This document shows, in pieces, positions 27,318-35,853 of a DNA stretch of 64,000 nt (position 1 is the first letter of the stretch; every line of letters begins with the position of its first letter). The translations under genes and the position numbers were made by a program. The stretch comes from Mycolicibacterium phocaicum (lineage in GTDB: Bacteria > Actinomycetota > Actinomycetes > Mycobacteriales > Mycobacteriaceae): assembly GCF_010731115.1 (NCBI RefSeq), contig NZ_AP022616.1, positions 1,426,001 through 1,490,000 of the forward strand, written 5' to 3'. The notes below the pieces were generated by a model. That model saw only the letters and a program-made list of their open reading frames with translations, searched no databases and was not told where the DNA came from.

Positions 27318-28118
27318 TCACGCCTTCTGCGTCAGCCCCGCGTCGACGACCAACTGGGTGCCGGTGATGTAGCGGGCCTCGTCCGACGCCAGGAACACCA
27401 CCGCGTTGCTGACGTCCTCGGGCTCCACCCACGGCACCGGCAACAGATTGCGCGCGGAAAGGACCTCGGCGACGTCCTCTTCGGTCGGATTCTCCAGATC
27501 GGGCCGGATGCGCTTGAAGGTCTCCGGGTTGAGCACCATGGGAGTGCCCACCGCCCCGGGATGGACGGTGTTGACCCGAATTCGCTTGGGCCCCAATTCG
27601 TTCGCCAAGGTGCGCGCCAGGCCGACCACCGCATGCTTGGTCGCGGTGTATGCCGAGGTGTTCGCGGTACCGCGAAGACCGTTGGTGGAACTGATGATCA
27701 CCACGGATCCACCGCCCGGCCCGAAATGCGGAACACCGGCCTTGACCGTGTGCCACACCCCGGTCAGGTTGACGCCGATGACGCGCTGCCAGTCCTCGGC
27801 GCTCACCTCCCAGGCGGGCGCCGACGCCGAATGGATACCGGCATTGGCGACCACGACGTCCAACCGGCCGAACTCCCAGACCCCCTCGTCGACCGCGGCC
27901 TGCACCTCGTCGAACGACGACACGTCGGCCACCCCGGTGTAGCAGCGCTGACCACGCTGCTTCACCGCGGCGGCCAGGTCGGCCAAATCTGCTGCGGCAC
28001 CGGCGACATCGAGAGCGATGATGTCGGCACCCTCGTCGGCAAACCGCTCGCAGTGAGCCCGGCCGGTACCGCGGGCGGCGCCGGTGACGAGCACGACCTT
28101 GTTCAGTAGCCCCGACAT
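27318..28118 (-). CDS. short-chain dehydrogenase, mycofactocin-coupled type
   Basis: A 266-residue SDR with VTGAARGTGRAHCERFADEGADIIALD (TGxxxGxG), NAG, the catalytic YTATK and the DVSNAVVFLASDEARYITG tail. The opening and the LTQ-like end resemble the SDR group that uses mycofactocin and keeps its NAD(H) bound. Overlaps the Baeyer-Villiger monooxygenase gene by 4 nt. The likely logic is alcohol to ketone by this SDR, then ketone to ester or lactone by the monooxygenase. Confidence 0.87.
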   Translation of the reverse strand: MSGLLNKVVLVTGAARGTGRAHCERFADEGADIIALDVAGAAADLADLAAAVKQRGQRCYTGVADVSSFDEVQAAVDEGVWEFGRLDVVVANAGIHSASAPAWEVSAEDWQRVIGVNLTGVWHTVKAGVPHFGPGGGSVVIISSTNGLRGTANTSAYTATKHAVVGLARTLANELGPKRIRVNTVHPGAVGTPMVLNPETFKRIRPDLENPTEEDVAEVLSARNLLPVPWVEPEDVSNAVVFLASDEARYITGTQLVVDAGLTQKA

Positions 28119-29725
28119 CAGCCGGCCTTGGTCAGTTCGAATCCCTTGTACCCGGCGGCCGCCACCTCGGCGCAGATGTCGTTGTAGGCGGCGAAGCCAC
28201 CGATGAACAACATGAAAACCCTTGGCTTGCCGGGCACGTTCGCGCCCATGTACCAGGAGTTCGCCTTGGGGAACAGCGTCTGGTCGGCACGGCGCACCAG
28301 TTCGGCACCCCAGGCGTCGACCGCATCGGTGGTGGCCTCGATGGCCGCGTAACCATGCTTACCCACGTACTCGATCGCGTCGGCGATCCAGTTCACGTGC
28401 GCTTCGGCGTGCAGCACCATGTTGGCCAGCACCGCCGGCGCGCCGGGTCCGTTGACCAGGAACATGTTCGGGAAGCCGTCGACGCCCAGACCCAGGTAGC
28501 TGCGCGGTCCGTCGACCCAGTTCTGCTTGAGCTTCTCACCACCGCGGCCGGTGATGTCGATGCGTCCCAGCGCGCCGGTGAGCGCGTCGAACCCGGTGGC
28601 GAAGATGATGGCGTCCAGGTCGAACCGGGCCTCGGTGGTGGTGATGCCGGTGGCGTCGATCTTTTCGATCGGCGTCTTCTTGACGCTGACCAGCTTCACG
28701 TGCGGCTGGTTGAACGTCTGAAAGTAGTTGGTGTCGGTGCAGATTCGCTTGGCGCCGATCGGGTGGTCGTTCGGGATCAGCATGTCGGCGACAGCCGGGT
28801 CGTCGATGACCGCGCGCACCTTCTCCTCGTAGAATTTCTTGGCCTCGGCGTTGGCCACCGGGTCCACCATCTGGTCCAGGAAGGTCTTGCTGAACAGCAC
28901 ACCGCCCAGCTGCCAACGCTTTTCGAACTCGGCGCGGCGCTCTTCCTCGGACAGTTCCATGGTCAGCTTGGGGTGCGCCAGGTGCGGAGAGCCGCCGCCG
29001 CTGCGCCACGACAACTGACGCCGCTCGTCGTAGTTTGCCTTGACCTCCGCTTCGCGCTCGGCCGTCAGCGGCTCGTTGCCGGCCGGCACCGAGAAGTTCG
29101 GAGTGCGTTGGAAGACAACGAGTTCGGCGGCCTGCGCGGCAACGATCGGCGTGCTCTGGATGCCCGACGAACCGGTGCCGATGAGGCCGACGCGCTTGCC
29201 GGTGAAGTCGACGCCCTCGTGCGGCCAGTTCGCGGTGTGGTACGTCTCGCCCACGAAGGTCTCGACGCCCGGGATGTTCGGCAGCAGCGGATCGGACAGC
29301 GCGCCGGTGGCCATGACGCAGAACTGCGCGTCCACCGTCTGACCGGTGTCGGTGGTGACCGTCCAGCGCAGCGTCTCTTCATCCAGGGTCGCAGACACCA
29401 CGCGGGTATCGAGCCGGATGTCGCGGCGCAGGTCGAACCGGTCGGCGACATGGTTGATGTACGTGAGGATTTCGGCCTGGGTTGCGTACTTCTCGGTCCA
29501 GGTCCACTCCTGCTGCAGGTCCTTGTCGAACGAGTAGCAGTAGTCGATGCTCTCGACGTCGCACCGCGCACCGGGGTACCGGTTGTAGAACCACGTGCCG
29601 CCCACATCCGAGGCCGCCTCGAACACCACGACCGAATGGCCTTCCGACCGCAGTTTGTGCAGTGCGTAAAGACCGGCGAACCCGGCACCGACTACTACGA
29701 CGTCAACCTGTTCTGCGCTGCTCAT
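28118..29725 (-). CDS. Baeyer-Villiger monooxygenase (cyclohexanone monooxygenase type)
   Basis: A 535-residue FAD/NADPH enzyme. FAD motif GAGFAG (13-18), the BVMO fingerprint F-x-G-x3-H-x3-W-P at 157-168 (FVGETYHTANWP) and the NADPH motif GTGSSG (183-188) are all present. Inserts oxygen beside a ketone to give an ester or lactone, cytoplasmic. First gene of a two-gene unit with the SDR. Cyclic or steroid ketones are plausible substrates given the neighbours. Confidence 0.94.
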   Translation of the reverse strand: MSSAEQVDVVVVGAGFAGLYALHKLRSEGHSVVVFEAASDVGGTWFYNRYPGARCDVESIDYCYSFDKDLQQEWTWTEKYATQAEILTYINHVADRFDLRRDIRLDTRVVSATLDEETLRWTVTTDTGQTVDAQFCVMATGALSDPLLPNIPGVETFVGETYHTANWPHEGVDFTGKRVGLIGTGSSGIQSTPIVAAQAAELVVFQRTPNFSVPAGNEPLTAEREAEVKANYDERRQLSWRSGGGSPHLAHPKLTMELSEEERRAEFEKRWQLGGVLFSKTFLDQMVDPVANAEAKKFYEEKVRAVIDDPAVADMLIPNDHPIGAKRICTDTNYFQTFNQPHVKLVSVKKTPIEKIDATGITTTEARFDLDAIIFATGFDALTGALGRIDITGRGGEKLKQNWVDGPRSYLGLGVDGFPNMFLVNGPGAPAVLANMVLHAEAHVNWIADAIEYVGKHGYAAIEATTDAVDAWGAELVRRADQTLFPKANSWYMGANVPGKPRVFMLFIGGFAAYNDICAEVAAAGYKGFELTKAG

Positions 29726-29792
29726 AGTGCGAAGTTAGCCGTCCTCGCGATGCCCCAGTATGAGGCGTCCCGGTGAACGGACGACCCGATAT

Positions 29793-30062
29793 TCAGGGCA
29801 CAGTCAGGTCGGATTCCGCCGGGCCGCCGGGCACGATCATGGCGCCCGGTGCGGCCGTTGTTGAGTCCGGTCCCCACTCACCGTGTCCGTACGGGCCGGG
29901 TCCCAGGCAGTCCGAATCCACCCCGTGGGGACCCCAACAACCCGGCGGTTCCGCGACCGGCGATGCCAACCCCGCCGGCACGGCGCCGGCGAGCACCAGT
30001 GCGGCGGCGACGGACACGGTCGGTCCGATCGCCTGCTTCCAACGGCTTGTCCATCCGTACAT
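29793..30062 (-). CDS. small secreted protein of unknown function
   Basis: An 89-residue protein starting MYGWTSRWKQAIG, with a signal peptide (about 1-33, ending AGLAS) and a mature part rich in Gly and Pro with two cysteines (PPGCWGPHG...DSDC) that could form one disulfide. ATG 30062 with a GAGG upstream is preferred to TTG 30092. Two half-conserved DosR-like boxes lie upstream. No family recognised. Confidence 0.6.
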   Translation of the reverse strand: MYGWTSRWKQAIGPTVSVAAALVLAGAVPAGLASPVAEPPGCWGPHGVDSDCLGPGPYGHGEWGPDSTTAAPGAMIVPGGPAESDLTVP

Positions 30063-30133
30063 CGCGCTGCCTCGGCTCAGTCTGGTCGTCAACCTTCGGG
30101 CTCGACGATTCGCCGATTCCGGGCGAAGGGGTA

Positions 30134-30169
30134 GAGCCCATCGGTCCGGCGACGAGAGCCTTAGGTCCC
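30134..30169. promoter_or_regulatory. pair of DosR-box-like elements, 22 bp apart
   Basis: On the minus strand GGGACCTAAGGCTC (30169-30156) and GGACCGATGGGCTC (30147-30134) resemble the DosR/DevR box and start exactly 22 bp apart, two helical turns. They lie between the small secreted protein and the HsaA-like gene and could serve either. The match is partial. Confidence 0.35.
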
Positions 30170-30312
30170 TCCTGTGGCAAGCCAGGAACGCGATGGGACA
30201 ACCAGATCCACGTCGCTCGAGGAATTTCGTCCGCTGACCGGGAACAGCCTCCCGGCGTACCGCGGGTGAGGTAAACCATTAGTTAGCCCATCACAGGAGT
30301 TAGGAAAAGACC

Positions 30313-31494
30313 ATGACCCAGCGGGTTATCGACAAACTCGGTGACATCGCCGACCAGCTTCGCGAACAGGCTTGGGAGGCAGAGAAGTTGGGCCAGCTGC
30401 CCGACGAGACCGTGAAGCTGATGAAGGCCGCCGGCAACATCAAGTTGCTGCAGCCCAAGGAATACGACGGCCTGGAGGTGCATCCGCGCGAGTTCGCGGA
30501 GACCGTGATGGCGACCGCCGCCCTGGACCCCGCCGCCGGCTGGATCAACGGCGTCGTCGGTGTGCACCCGTACCAGCTGGCCTACGCCGACCCGAAGGTC
30601 GCCGCCGAGATCTGGGGATCCGACACCGACACCTGGGTCGCGTCGCCGTACGCGCCGCAGGGCGTGGCGCGGCCCGTCGACGGTGGCTACATCTTCAACG
30701 GCCGTTGGCAGTTCAGCTCGGGCACCGACCACTGCGAGTGGATCTTCCTGGGCGCCATGCTCGGTGACGCCGAGGGCAAGCCCCTGATGCCGCCGCAGAT
30801 GCTGCACATGATCCTGCCCCGCAGCGACTACGAGATCGTCCAGGACTCCTGGAACGTGGTGGGCCTGCGCGGCACCGGCTCCAAGGACGTCATCGTCAAG
30901 GACGCCTTCGTGCCCACCTACCGGACCATGGACGCCACGAAGGTGATGGACGGCCGGGCCCAGATCGAGGCCGGCATGACCTCGCCGCTGTACCTGATGC
31001 CGTGGTCGACCATGTTCCCGCTGGGCATCTCCTCGGCCGTCATCGGTATCGCCGAAGGCGCCCTGGCGGCCGCTCTCGACTACCAGCGTGAGCGGGTCAA
31101 CTCCAGCGGCGTGGCCATCAAGGACGACCCGTACGTCATGTACGCCATCGGTGAGGCCGCCGCCGACATCAACGCCGCGCGCCAGGAACTGCTGGCCAAC
31201 GTCGACCGCATCTACGACATGGTCGAGGCCGGCAAGGAAGTGTCGTTCGAGGACCGCGCCGCCGGCCGGCGCACCCAGATCCGGTCGGTGTGGCGCGCGG
31301 TCTCCGCGGTCGACGAGATCTTCGCCCGCTGCGGCGGTAACGCCACCCGCATGGACAAGCCCCTGCAGCGGTACTGGCGCGACGCACACGTCGGCCAGGC
31401 GCACGCCATCCATGTTCCCGGCACCACGTTCCACGCCTCGGCGCTGAGCAGCCTCGGCGTCGATCCGCAAGGCCCGCTGCGAGGCATGATCTGA
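30313..31494 (+). CDS. HsaA-like flavin-dependent monooxygenase (acyl-CoA dehydrogenase fold)
   Basis: A 393-residue protein. LPDETVKLMKAAG, WINGVVGVHPYQLAYAD, the SGTDHCEW loop, the GLRGTGSKDV hinge and the QRYWRDAHVGQAHA end follow the pattern of HsaA, the oxygenase that ortho-hydroxylates 3-HSA in cholesterol degradation. The free flavin comes from a separate reductase (HsaB), not found in the window. Followed 1 nt later by an HsaC-like dioxygenase. Likely role: phenol to catechol on a ring-opened polycyclic compound. Confidence 0.87.
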   Translation: MTQRVIDKLGDIADQLREQAWEAEKLGQLPDETVKLMKAAGNIKLLQPKEYDGLEVHPREFAETVMATAALDPAAGWINGVVGVHPYQLAYADPKVAAEIWGSDTDTWVASPYAPQGVARPVDGGYIFNGRWQFSSGTDHCEWIFLGAMLGDAEGKPLMPPQMLHMILPRSDYEIVQDSWNVVGLRGTGSKDVIVKDAFVPTYRTMDATKVMDGRAQIEAGMTSPLYLMPWSTMFPLGISSAVIGIAEGALAAALDYQRERVNSSGVAIKDDPYVMYAIGEAAADINAARQELLANVDRIYDMVEAGKEVSFEDRAAGRRTQIRSVWRAVSAVDEIFARCGGNATRMDKPLQRYWRDAHVGQAHAIHVPGTTFHASALSSLGVDPQGPLRGMI

Positions 31495-31495
31495 C

Positions 31496-32404
31496 GTGAC
31501 CGATCTGAAGAGCCTGGGCTATGTGAAGGTCCAGACCGCCGATATCGAACGCTGGCGCCAATTCGCCTTCGACGTACTGGGTTTCGCAAAGGGCAGCGGC
31601 CCCGACCCCGACGCGCTGTACCTGCGCATGGACGAACGCACCGCGCGCATCATCGTGGTGCCGGGCGACGCCGACCGCATCGTCACCGTCGGCTGGGAGG
31701 TCCGCGACGGTGCCGCGCTGCGCCGGGTGCAGGCCACCCTGGACGGCGCCGGTGTGCCGTGGAAGCAGCTGTCCCTCGAGGAGGCCGACGCGCGTCGCGT
31801 CGACGAGGTCATCGCGTTCACCGATCCGGCAGGCAACGACGTCGAGGTGTTCCACGGTGCGGTGCTGGATCACAGCCCCGTCGTGACGCCGTTCGGGGCC
31901 CGCTTCGTCACCGAGGGTCTGGGCCTGGGCCACGTGGTGCTGCCGGCGCAGGATGCCAAGGGACTGTTCACCTTCTACACCGATGTGCTGGGCTTCCTGC
32001 CCCGCGGTGCCTTCCGGGTGCCGGCTCCCCCGGAGTTCGGCCCGTTGCGGGTGCAGTTCCTGGGCATCAACGAGCGGCACCACAGCCTGGCGATCTGCCC
32101 GGCCGCGACGCTGCGCGATCCGAAACTGATCCACCTCATGGTCGAGGTCGACACGCTGGACGCCGTCGGGCAGGCGCTCGACCGCGTGAACCGGGATGGC
32201 TTCCAGCTGTCGTCCACACTGGGCCGCCACACCAACGACAAGATGGTGTCGTTCTACGTGCGGTCGCCCGGCGACTGGGACATCGAGTTCGGTACCGAGG
32301 GCATGAAGGTCGACGAACGGTATTACACCGCAGAGGAAATCACCGCCGACAGCTACTGGGGCCATGAGTGGATGGGCGTTCCGCCGCGGGCGATGCTGCC
32401 ATGA
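31496..32404 (+). CDS. extradiol dioxygenase, BphC/HsaC-like
   Basis: A 302-residue two-domain type I extradiol dioxygenase. Fe(II) ligands His146 (GLGHVVLP), His213 (LIHLMVEV) and Glu264 (WDIEFGTEG) have almost exactly the BphC spacing; TNDKMVSFYVRSPGDWDIEFG is the family signature. Cleaves the catechol made by the upstream hydroxylase. Starts at GTG 31496 and overlaps the next gene by ATGA. Closer to HsaC/BphC than the dioxygenase at 11.2 kb, which has a longer N-terminus. Confidence 0.92.
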   Translation: MTDLKSLGYVKVQTADIERWRQFAFDVLGFAKGSGPDPDALYLRMDERTARIIVVPGDADRIVTVGWEVRDGAALRRVQATLDGAGVPWKQLSLEEADARRVDEVIAFTDPAGNDVEVFHGAVLDHSPVVTPFGARFVTEGLGLGHVVLPAQDAKGLFTFYTDVLGFLPRGAFRVPAPPEFGPLRVQFLGINERHHSLAICPAATLRDPKLIHLMVEVDTLDAVGQALDRVNRDGFQLSSTLGRHTNDKMVSFYVRSPGDWDIEFGTEGMKVDERYYTAEEITADSYWGHEWMGVPPRAMLP

Positions 32405-33864
32405 GCGCCGCCCTGTCACCGGTCCCGGCGTCGTCGATCACCACCTGGGATGACGAGGCCGACGTCGTCATCGTCGGCTACGGCATCGCCGGTGCGGCCG
32501 CCGCGGTGGAGGCCTCGGCGGCCGGCGCGGACGTCCTGGTCGTCGAGCGCACCGGCGGCTGGGGCGGTGCTGCCGCCATGGCCGGCGGGTTCATCTACCT
32601 CGGCGGTGGCACCGACCTCCAAAAGGCCTGTGGCTTCGACGATTCCGTGGAGAACATGGCCGCCTTCCTGAAGGTGGCCATGGGTCCCGGCGCTGACGCG
32701 GCACGGATCGACGACTATTGCGCCGGCAGTGTCGCCCACTACGACTGGCTGGTGAGCTGCGGCGTGCCGTTCAAGCCGGTGTTCTGGGGCGAACCGGGCT
32801 GGGAGCCGCCGAGCGACGAGGGCCTGATGTTCACGGGCGGCGAAAATTCGTTCCCGTACAACACGATTGCCACTCCCGCGCCGCGCGGTCACGTGCCGCA
32901 GATGACCGACAAGGTCGCCGGCGAGCGCAGCGGCGGCTACATGTTGATGAAGCCGCTCGTGGAGACCGCCATCGCGCAGGGCGTCCGGTCGATCTACGAC
33001 ACCGAGGTGCAGTCGCTCGTCACCGAGGCCGACGGCCGGGTGGTCGGCATCGTCGCGCGCCGGTACAGCGACACCGTGGCGATCAAGGCCCGCCGCGGCG
33101 TGGTGCTGGCCTCGGGCAGCTTCGCCTACAGCGACGCGATGGTCGCGCAGTACGCGCCCCGCATCGCGGGGCGTCCGGCGGCGAGCATCGAGCAGCATGA
33201 CGGCCGGGCGATCCGGATGGCGCAGGCGCTCGGCGCCGACCTGGCACACATGGATGCCACCGAGGTGGCGTTCTTCTGCGACCCGCAGCAGCTCGTCCGG
33301 GGCATCCTGGTCAACGGCTACGGCCAGCGCTACATCGCCGAGGACACCTATGCCGGACGCATCGGTCAGCAGACGCTGTACTACCAGGACAACACCGCCT
33401 ACCTGATCATCGACGGCGATGCTCAGGAGGAGGCCATGGCGGCGACCTCGGCGACGCCGTTCCTGCGCCGCCCGGCCACCTGGGTGTGCGAGACGGTCGC
33501 CGAGCTCGAAGCGGAGATCGGCCTGCCCGAGGGCGTCCTGCAGCACACCGTCGCCTATTACAACGAGCACGCCGCGAACGGTGCGGACCCGCTGCTGCAC
33601 AAGAAGCCGCAGTGGCTGCGTCCGATCGGGTCCCCGGTCGGTGCGATCGACCTCCGCAACAGCACCGGCGGCTTCACTCTCGGCGGCCTGCTGACCACGC
33701 TGGACGGCCGCGTCCTGCACGTCGGCGGCGAGCCGATTCCCGGACTGTTCGCGGCCGGCCGGACGGCGGCAGGGCTGGCTGCCTGGGGTTATGCCAGCGG
33801 CGTGTCCCTGGGCGACGGCAGCTTCTACGGGCGCCGTGCCGGGAGGTCCGCGGCACAGAGCTGA
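32401..33864 (+). CDS. FAD-binding dehydrogenase, 3-ketosteroid delta-1-dehydrogenase/fumarate reductase family
   Basis: A 487-residue flavoprotein. VVIVGYGIAGAAAAVEASAAGADVLVVER binds FAD; GGFIYLGGG, GVVLASGSFAYSD and the C-terminal LFAAGRTAAGLAAWGYASGVSLGDG match the FAD_binding_2 family. Third gene of the HsaA/HsaC-like operon. It would desaturate or reduce a cyclic ketone. Shorter than KstD proper and less similar than the copy at 44.5 kb, so the substrate is open. ATG 32401 overlaps the dioxygenase stop. Confidence 0.85.
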   Translation: MSAALSPVPASSITTWDDEADVVIVGYGIAGAAAAVEASAAGADVLVVERTGGWGGAAAMAGGFIYLGGGTDLQKACGFDDSVENMAAFLKVAMGPGADAARIDDYCAGSVAHYDWLVSCGVPFKPVFWGEPGWEPPSDEGLMFTGGENSFPYNTIATPAPRGHVPQMTDKVAGERSGGYMLMKPLVETAIAQGVRSIYDTEVQSLVTEADGRVVGIVARRYSDTVAIKARRGVVLASGSFAYSDAMVAQYAPRIAGRPAASIEQHDGRAIRMAQALGADLAHMDATEVAFFCDPQQLVRGILVNGYGQRYIAEDTYAGRIGQQTLYYQDNTAYLIIDGDAQEEAMAATSATPFLRRPATWVCETVAELEAEIGLPEGVLQHTVAYYNEHAANGADPLLHKKPQWLRPIGSPVGAIDLRNSTGGFTLGGLLTTLDGRVLHVGGEPIPGLFAAGRTAAGLAAWGYASGVSLGDGSFYGRRAGRSAAQS

Positions 33865-33959
33865 TCCCGTCCGGCGTGTCGCCGGTGCGCGTGTCGCCGA
33901 CCCGCAACACCCACAGCCGTGTCCCAGATTTGGGCCATGAGCTGCAGAATTGACACACG

Positions 33960-33992
33960 AGGCGCCCCCTGCCAGCCCGGCTCGGGGCGCCT
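33960..33992 (+). terminator. terminator-like hairpin after the HsaA/HsaC-like operon
   Basis: A 9-bp perfect stem, AGGCGCCCC with GGGGCGCCT, around a 15-nt loop, located 96 bp after the stop of the FAD dehydrogenase. Only a short T pair follows. It separates the operon from the IclR gene. Confidence 0.6.
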
Positions 33993-34064
33993 TGTCGTGC
34001 ATATATTCTCCCGCGCTCCCGCGAAATGTGTGACAAGCCCCACCGGCATGTGATACAAACAGGC

Positions 34065-34083
34065 ATATTCCTAATAGGAATAT
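34065..34083. promoter_or_regulatory. 19-bp palindrome before the IclR gene, candidate operator
   Basis: ATATTCCTA and TAGGAATAT surround a single central A, a perfect 9-bp-arm dyad ending 31 bp before the IclR start. It is strikingly AT-rich for this genome. Placement suits autoregulation and control of the downstream esterase-SDR operon. Confidence 0.65.
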
Positions 34084-34114
34084 CGCCACGGAGCAACGGA
34101 GCTTGGAGGCCGAC

Positions 34115-34915
34115 ATGACAGCAGCAGTCGAATCCACCACCCCCAGCGCGGTCATCGACCGGGTATCGCTGGTCCTGGACGCGTTCGACGGCCCCGGCCG
34201 CCTGACCCTGGCGCAGATCGTGCGCCGCACAGGGCTGCCCCGGTCCTCCGCCCACCGGATGCTGGAGCGTCTGGTGCAGCTGCGCTGGCTGCGCCGCAAC
34301 GGCCGCGACTACGAACTGGGGATGCGTCTCGTGGAGCTCGGCTCGCTGGCCGTGCACCAGGACCGCATGCACCGTGCCGCCGGCCCGCTGCTACACGAAC
34401 TGCACCGCGCCACCGGCCTCGTCGTGCACCTCGCCGTGCTCGACGGCGGCGACGTCGTCTACCTGGAGAAGGTGGGCAACGGCATGATGACCGTGTTGCC
34501 GTCGCGCGTGGGTGGCCGTCAACCGGCGCACTGTACTGCCGTCGGCAAGGCCATCCTGGCCTACAACCAGGACGCCGAAGTCGACCTCATGAGCCGCAAG
34601 ACCAAGTACTCGATCGCCAACCGTGCCCAGCTCGCCACCGAGCTGGCCAAGGTCCGCGCCCACGGCGTCGCCTTCGAGCGCGAAGAGTCGGTGCCCGGAT
34701 TCGGTTGCGTCGCAGCGCCGATCGGCCGCCAGGGTGAGGCCGTCGCCGCCGTCTCGGTGTGTGGTCCAATGAACCGCATGGCCTTCGAACAGTTGACCGC
34801 CCCGGTGCGCATGACCGCCATGGGCATCTGGCGCAACGCCGAGGATTCCCGCGTGGCACCGACGCTGCAGCCGATGCGCCCCCTGCGCATGGGCCCGGCG
34901 CTGCAGTACGCGTGA
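34115..34915 (+). CDS. IclR-family transcriptional regulator
   Basis: A 266-residue regulator: winged helix LTLAQIVRRTGLPRSSAHRMLERLVQLRWLRR (about 30-61), then the IclR effector domain with HCTAVGKAILAYN and GFGCVAAPIGRQGEAVAAVSVCGP. ATG 34115 is preferred because GGAGG lies 5 nt upstream. Overlaps the esterase gene by 4 nt, so regulator and catabolic genes share a transcript. It probably controls this operon and perhaps the HsaA-like operon upstream. Confidence 0.93.
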   Translation: MTAAVESTTPSAVIDRVSLVLDAFDGPGRLTLAQIVRRTGLPRSSAHRMLERLVQLRWLRRNGRDYELGMRLVELGSLAVHQDRMHRAAGPLLHELHRATGLVVHLAVLDGGDVVYLEKVGNGMMTVLPSRVGGRQPAHCTAVGKAILAYNQDAEVDLMSRKTKYSIANRAQLATELAKVRAHGVAFEREESVPGFGCVAAPIGRQGEAVAAVSVCGPMNRMAFEQLTAPVRMTAMGIWRNAEDSRVAPTLQPMRPLRMGPALQYA

Positions 34916-35820
34916 GTCTCGACCCACAGATCGCCGGCCTCCTCGAGGCACTCAACGGCGGCTTCCCCGACCTGCCGAACATGACCGGCGCGCAAGCGCG
35001 CGCCGCCATCCGCGCGCGGTTCGTCGGACCTGCCGAACCCGAAGCGGTCGGCTCCGTCACCAATACGGAGGTCGACGGCATCGGAGTGCGGATCTACCGG
35101 CCCGCGTCCGATGGTCCCCTCCCGATCTTCGTGTTCGCGCACGGCGGCGGCTTCGTCTTCTGCGATCTGGACTCGCACGACGGACTCTGCCGCAGTTTCG
35201 CGAATTCGATTCCCGCCGCCGTGGTTTCGGTCGACTATCGGCTCGCGCCCGAGCATCAGTGGCCCGCGGCAGCCGAAGACGTCTATGCGGTGACGCAGTG
35301 GGCCGCCGCCCACGCCGCCGAACTCGGCGGCGACCCGACCAAGCTCATCGTCGGCGGCGACAGCGCCGGCGGCAACCTCGCCGCCGTCACCGCCCTGATG
35401 ACGCGCGACCGCGGCGGTGCCCCGCTGGCCGCGCAGGTACTGCTCTACCCCGTGCTGACCGCTGACTTCACCTATGGCTCGTACCACGAGTTCCGCACCG
35501 GCTACTACAACACCACCGCGGCCATGCAGTGGTACTGGGACCAGTACGTCCCCAACACCACCGACCGCGAAAACCCCTATGCCGCACCGCTGTCCGCGTC
35601 CGTCGAGGGCGTTGCCCCGGCCGTGCTGGTGGTCACCGGCTACGACCCGATGCGCGACGAGGCCCTGGCCTACGCCGAAGCACTGCGCGAGGCCGACGTT
35701 CCGGTGGCCGAACTGTACTACGGCGCCATCCACGGCTTCCTGACCATGCCGGTGCTCGACATCGCACACCGTGCCCGCCGTGACGTGGCCGACGCGGTCA
35801 CCAAGCTGCTCGCCGACTAG
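34912..35820 (+). CDS. HSL-type alpha/beta hydrolase (esterase)
   Basis: A 302-residue hormone-sensitive-lipase family esterase. HGGG oxyanion motif at 77-80, GDSAGG with nucleophile Ser151, Asp in VTGYDPMRDEA and His in IHGFLT. Hydrolyses short acyl esters or lactones, and could open the lactone produced by the Baeyer-Villiger enzyme nearby. GTG 34912 overlaps the IclR stop. Confidence 0.92.
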   Translation: MSLDPQIAGLLEALNGGFPDLPNMTGAQARAAIRARFVGPAEPEAVGSVTNTEVDGIGVRIYRPASDGPLPIFVFAHGGGFVFCDLDSHDGLCRSFANSIPAAVVSVDYRLAPEHQWPAAAEDVYAVTQWAAAHAAELGGDPTKLIVGGDSAGGNLAAVTALMTRDRGGAPLAAQVLLYPVLTADFTYGSYHEFRTGYYNTTAAMQWYWDQYVPNTTDRENPYAAPLSASVEGVAPAVLVVTGYDPMRDEALAYAEALREADVPVAELYYGAIHGFLTMPVLDIAHRARRDVADAVTKLLAD

Positions 35821-35853
35821 ACGGCGATTCCCCAACCAATCGAGGAGTTCATC

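Noticed and set aside
30100..30312. Possible riboswitch (cobalamin or c-di-AMP type) before the HsaA-like gene
   Set aside because: Short matches such as AAGCCAGGAACGC were considered, but the other conserved boxes and a consistent fold are missing on both strands.
32416..34299. A 627-codon open frame on the minus strand opposite the FAD dehydrogenase
   Set aside because: It is antisense to clear coding sequence, has no recognisable motif and is low in complexity (His, Arg, Gly). Long antisense frames are common in GC-rich DNA.
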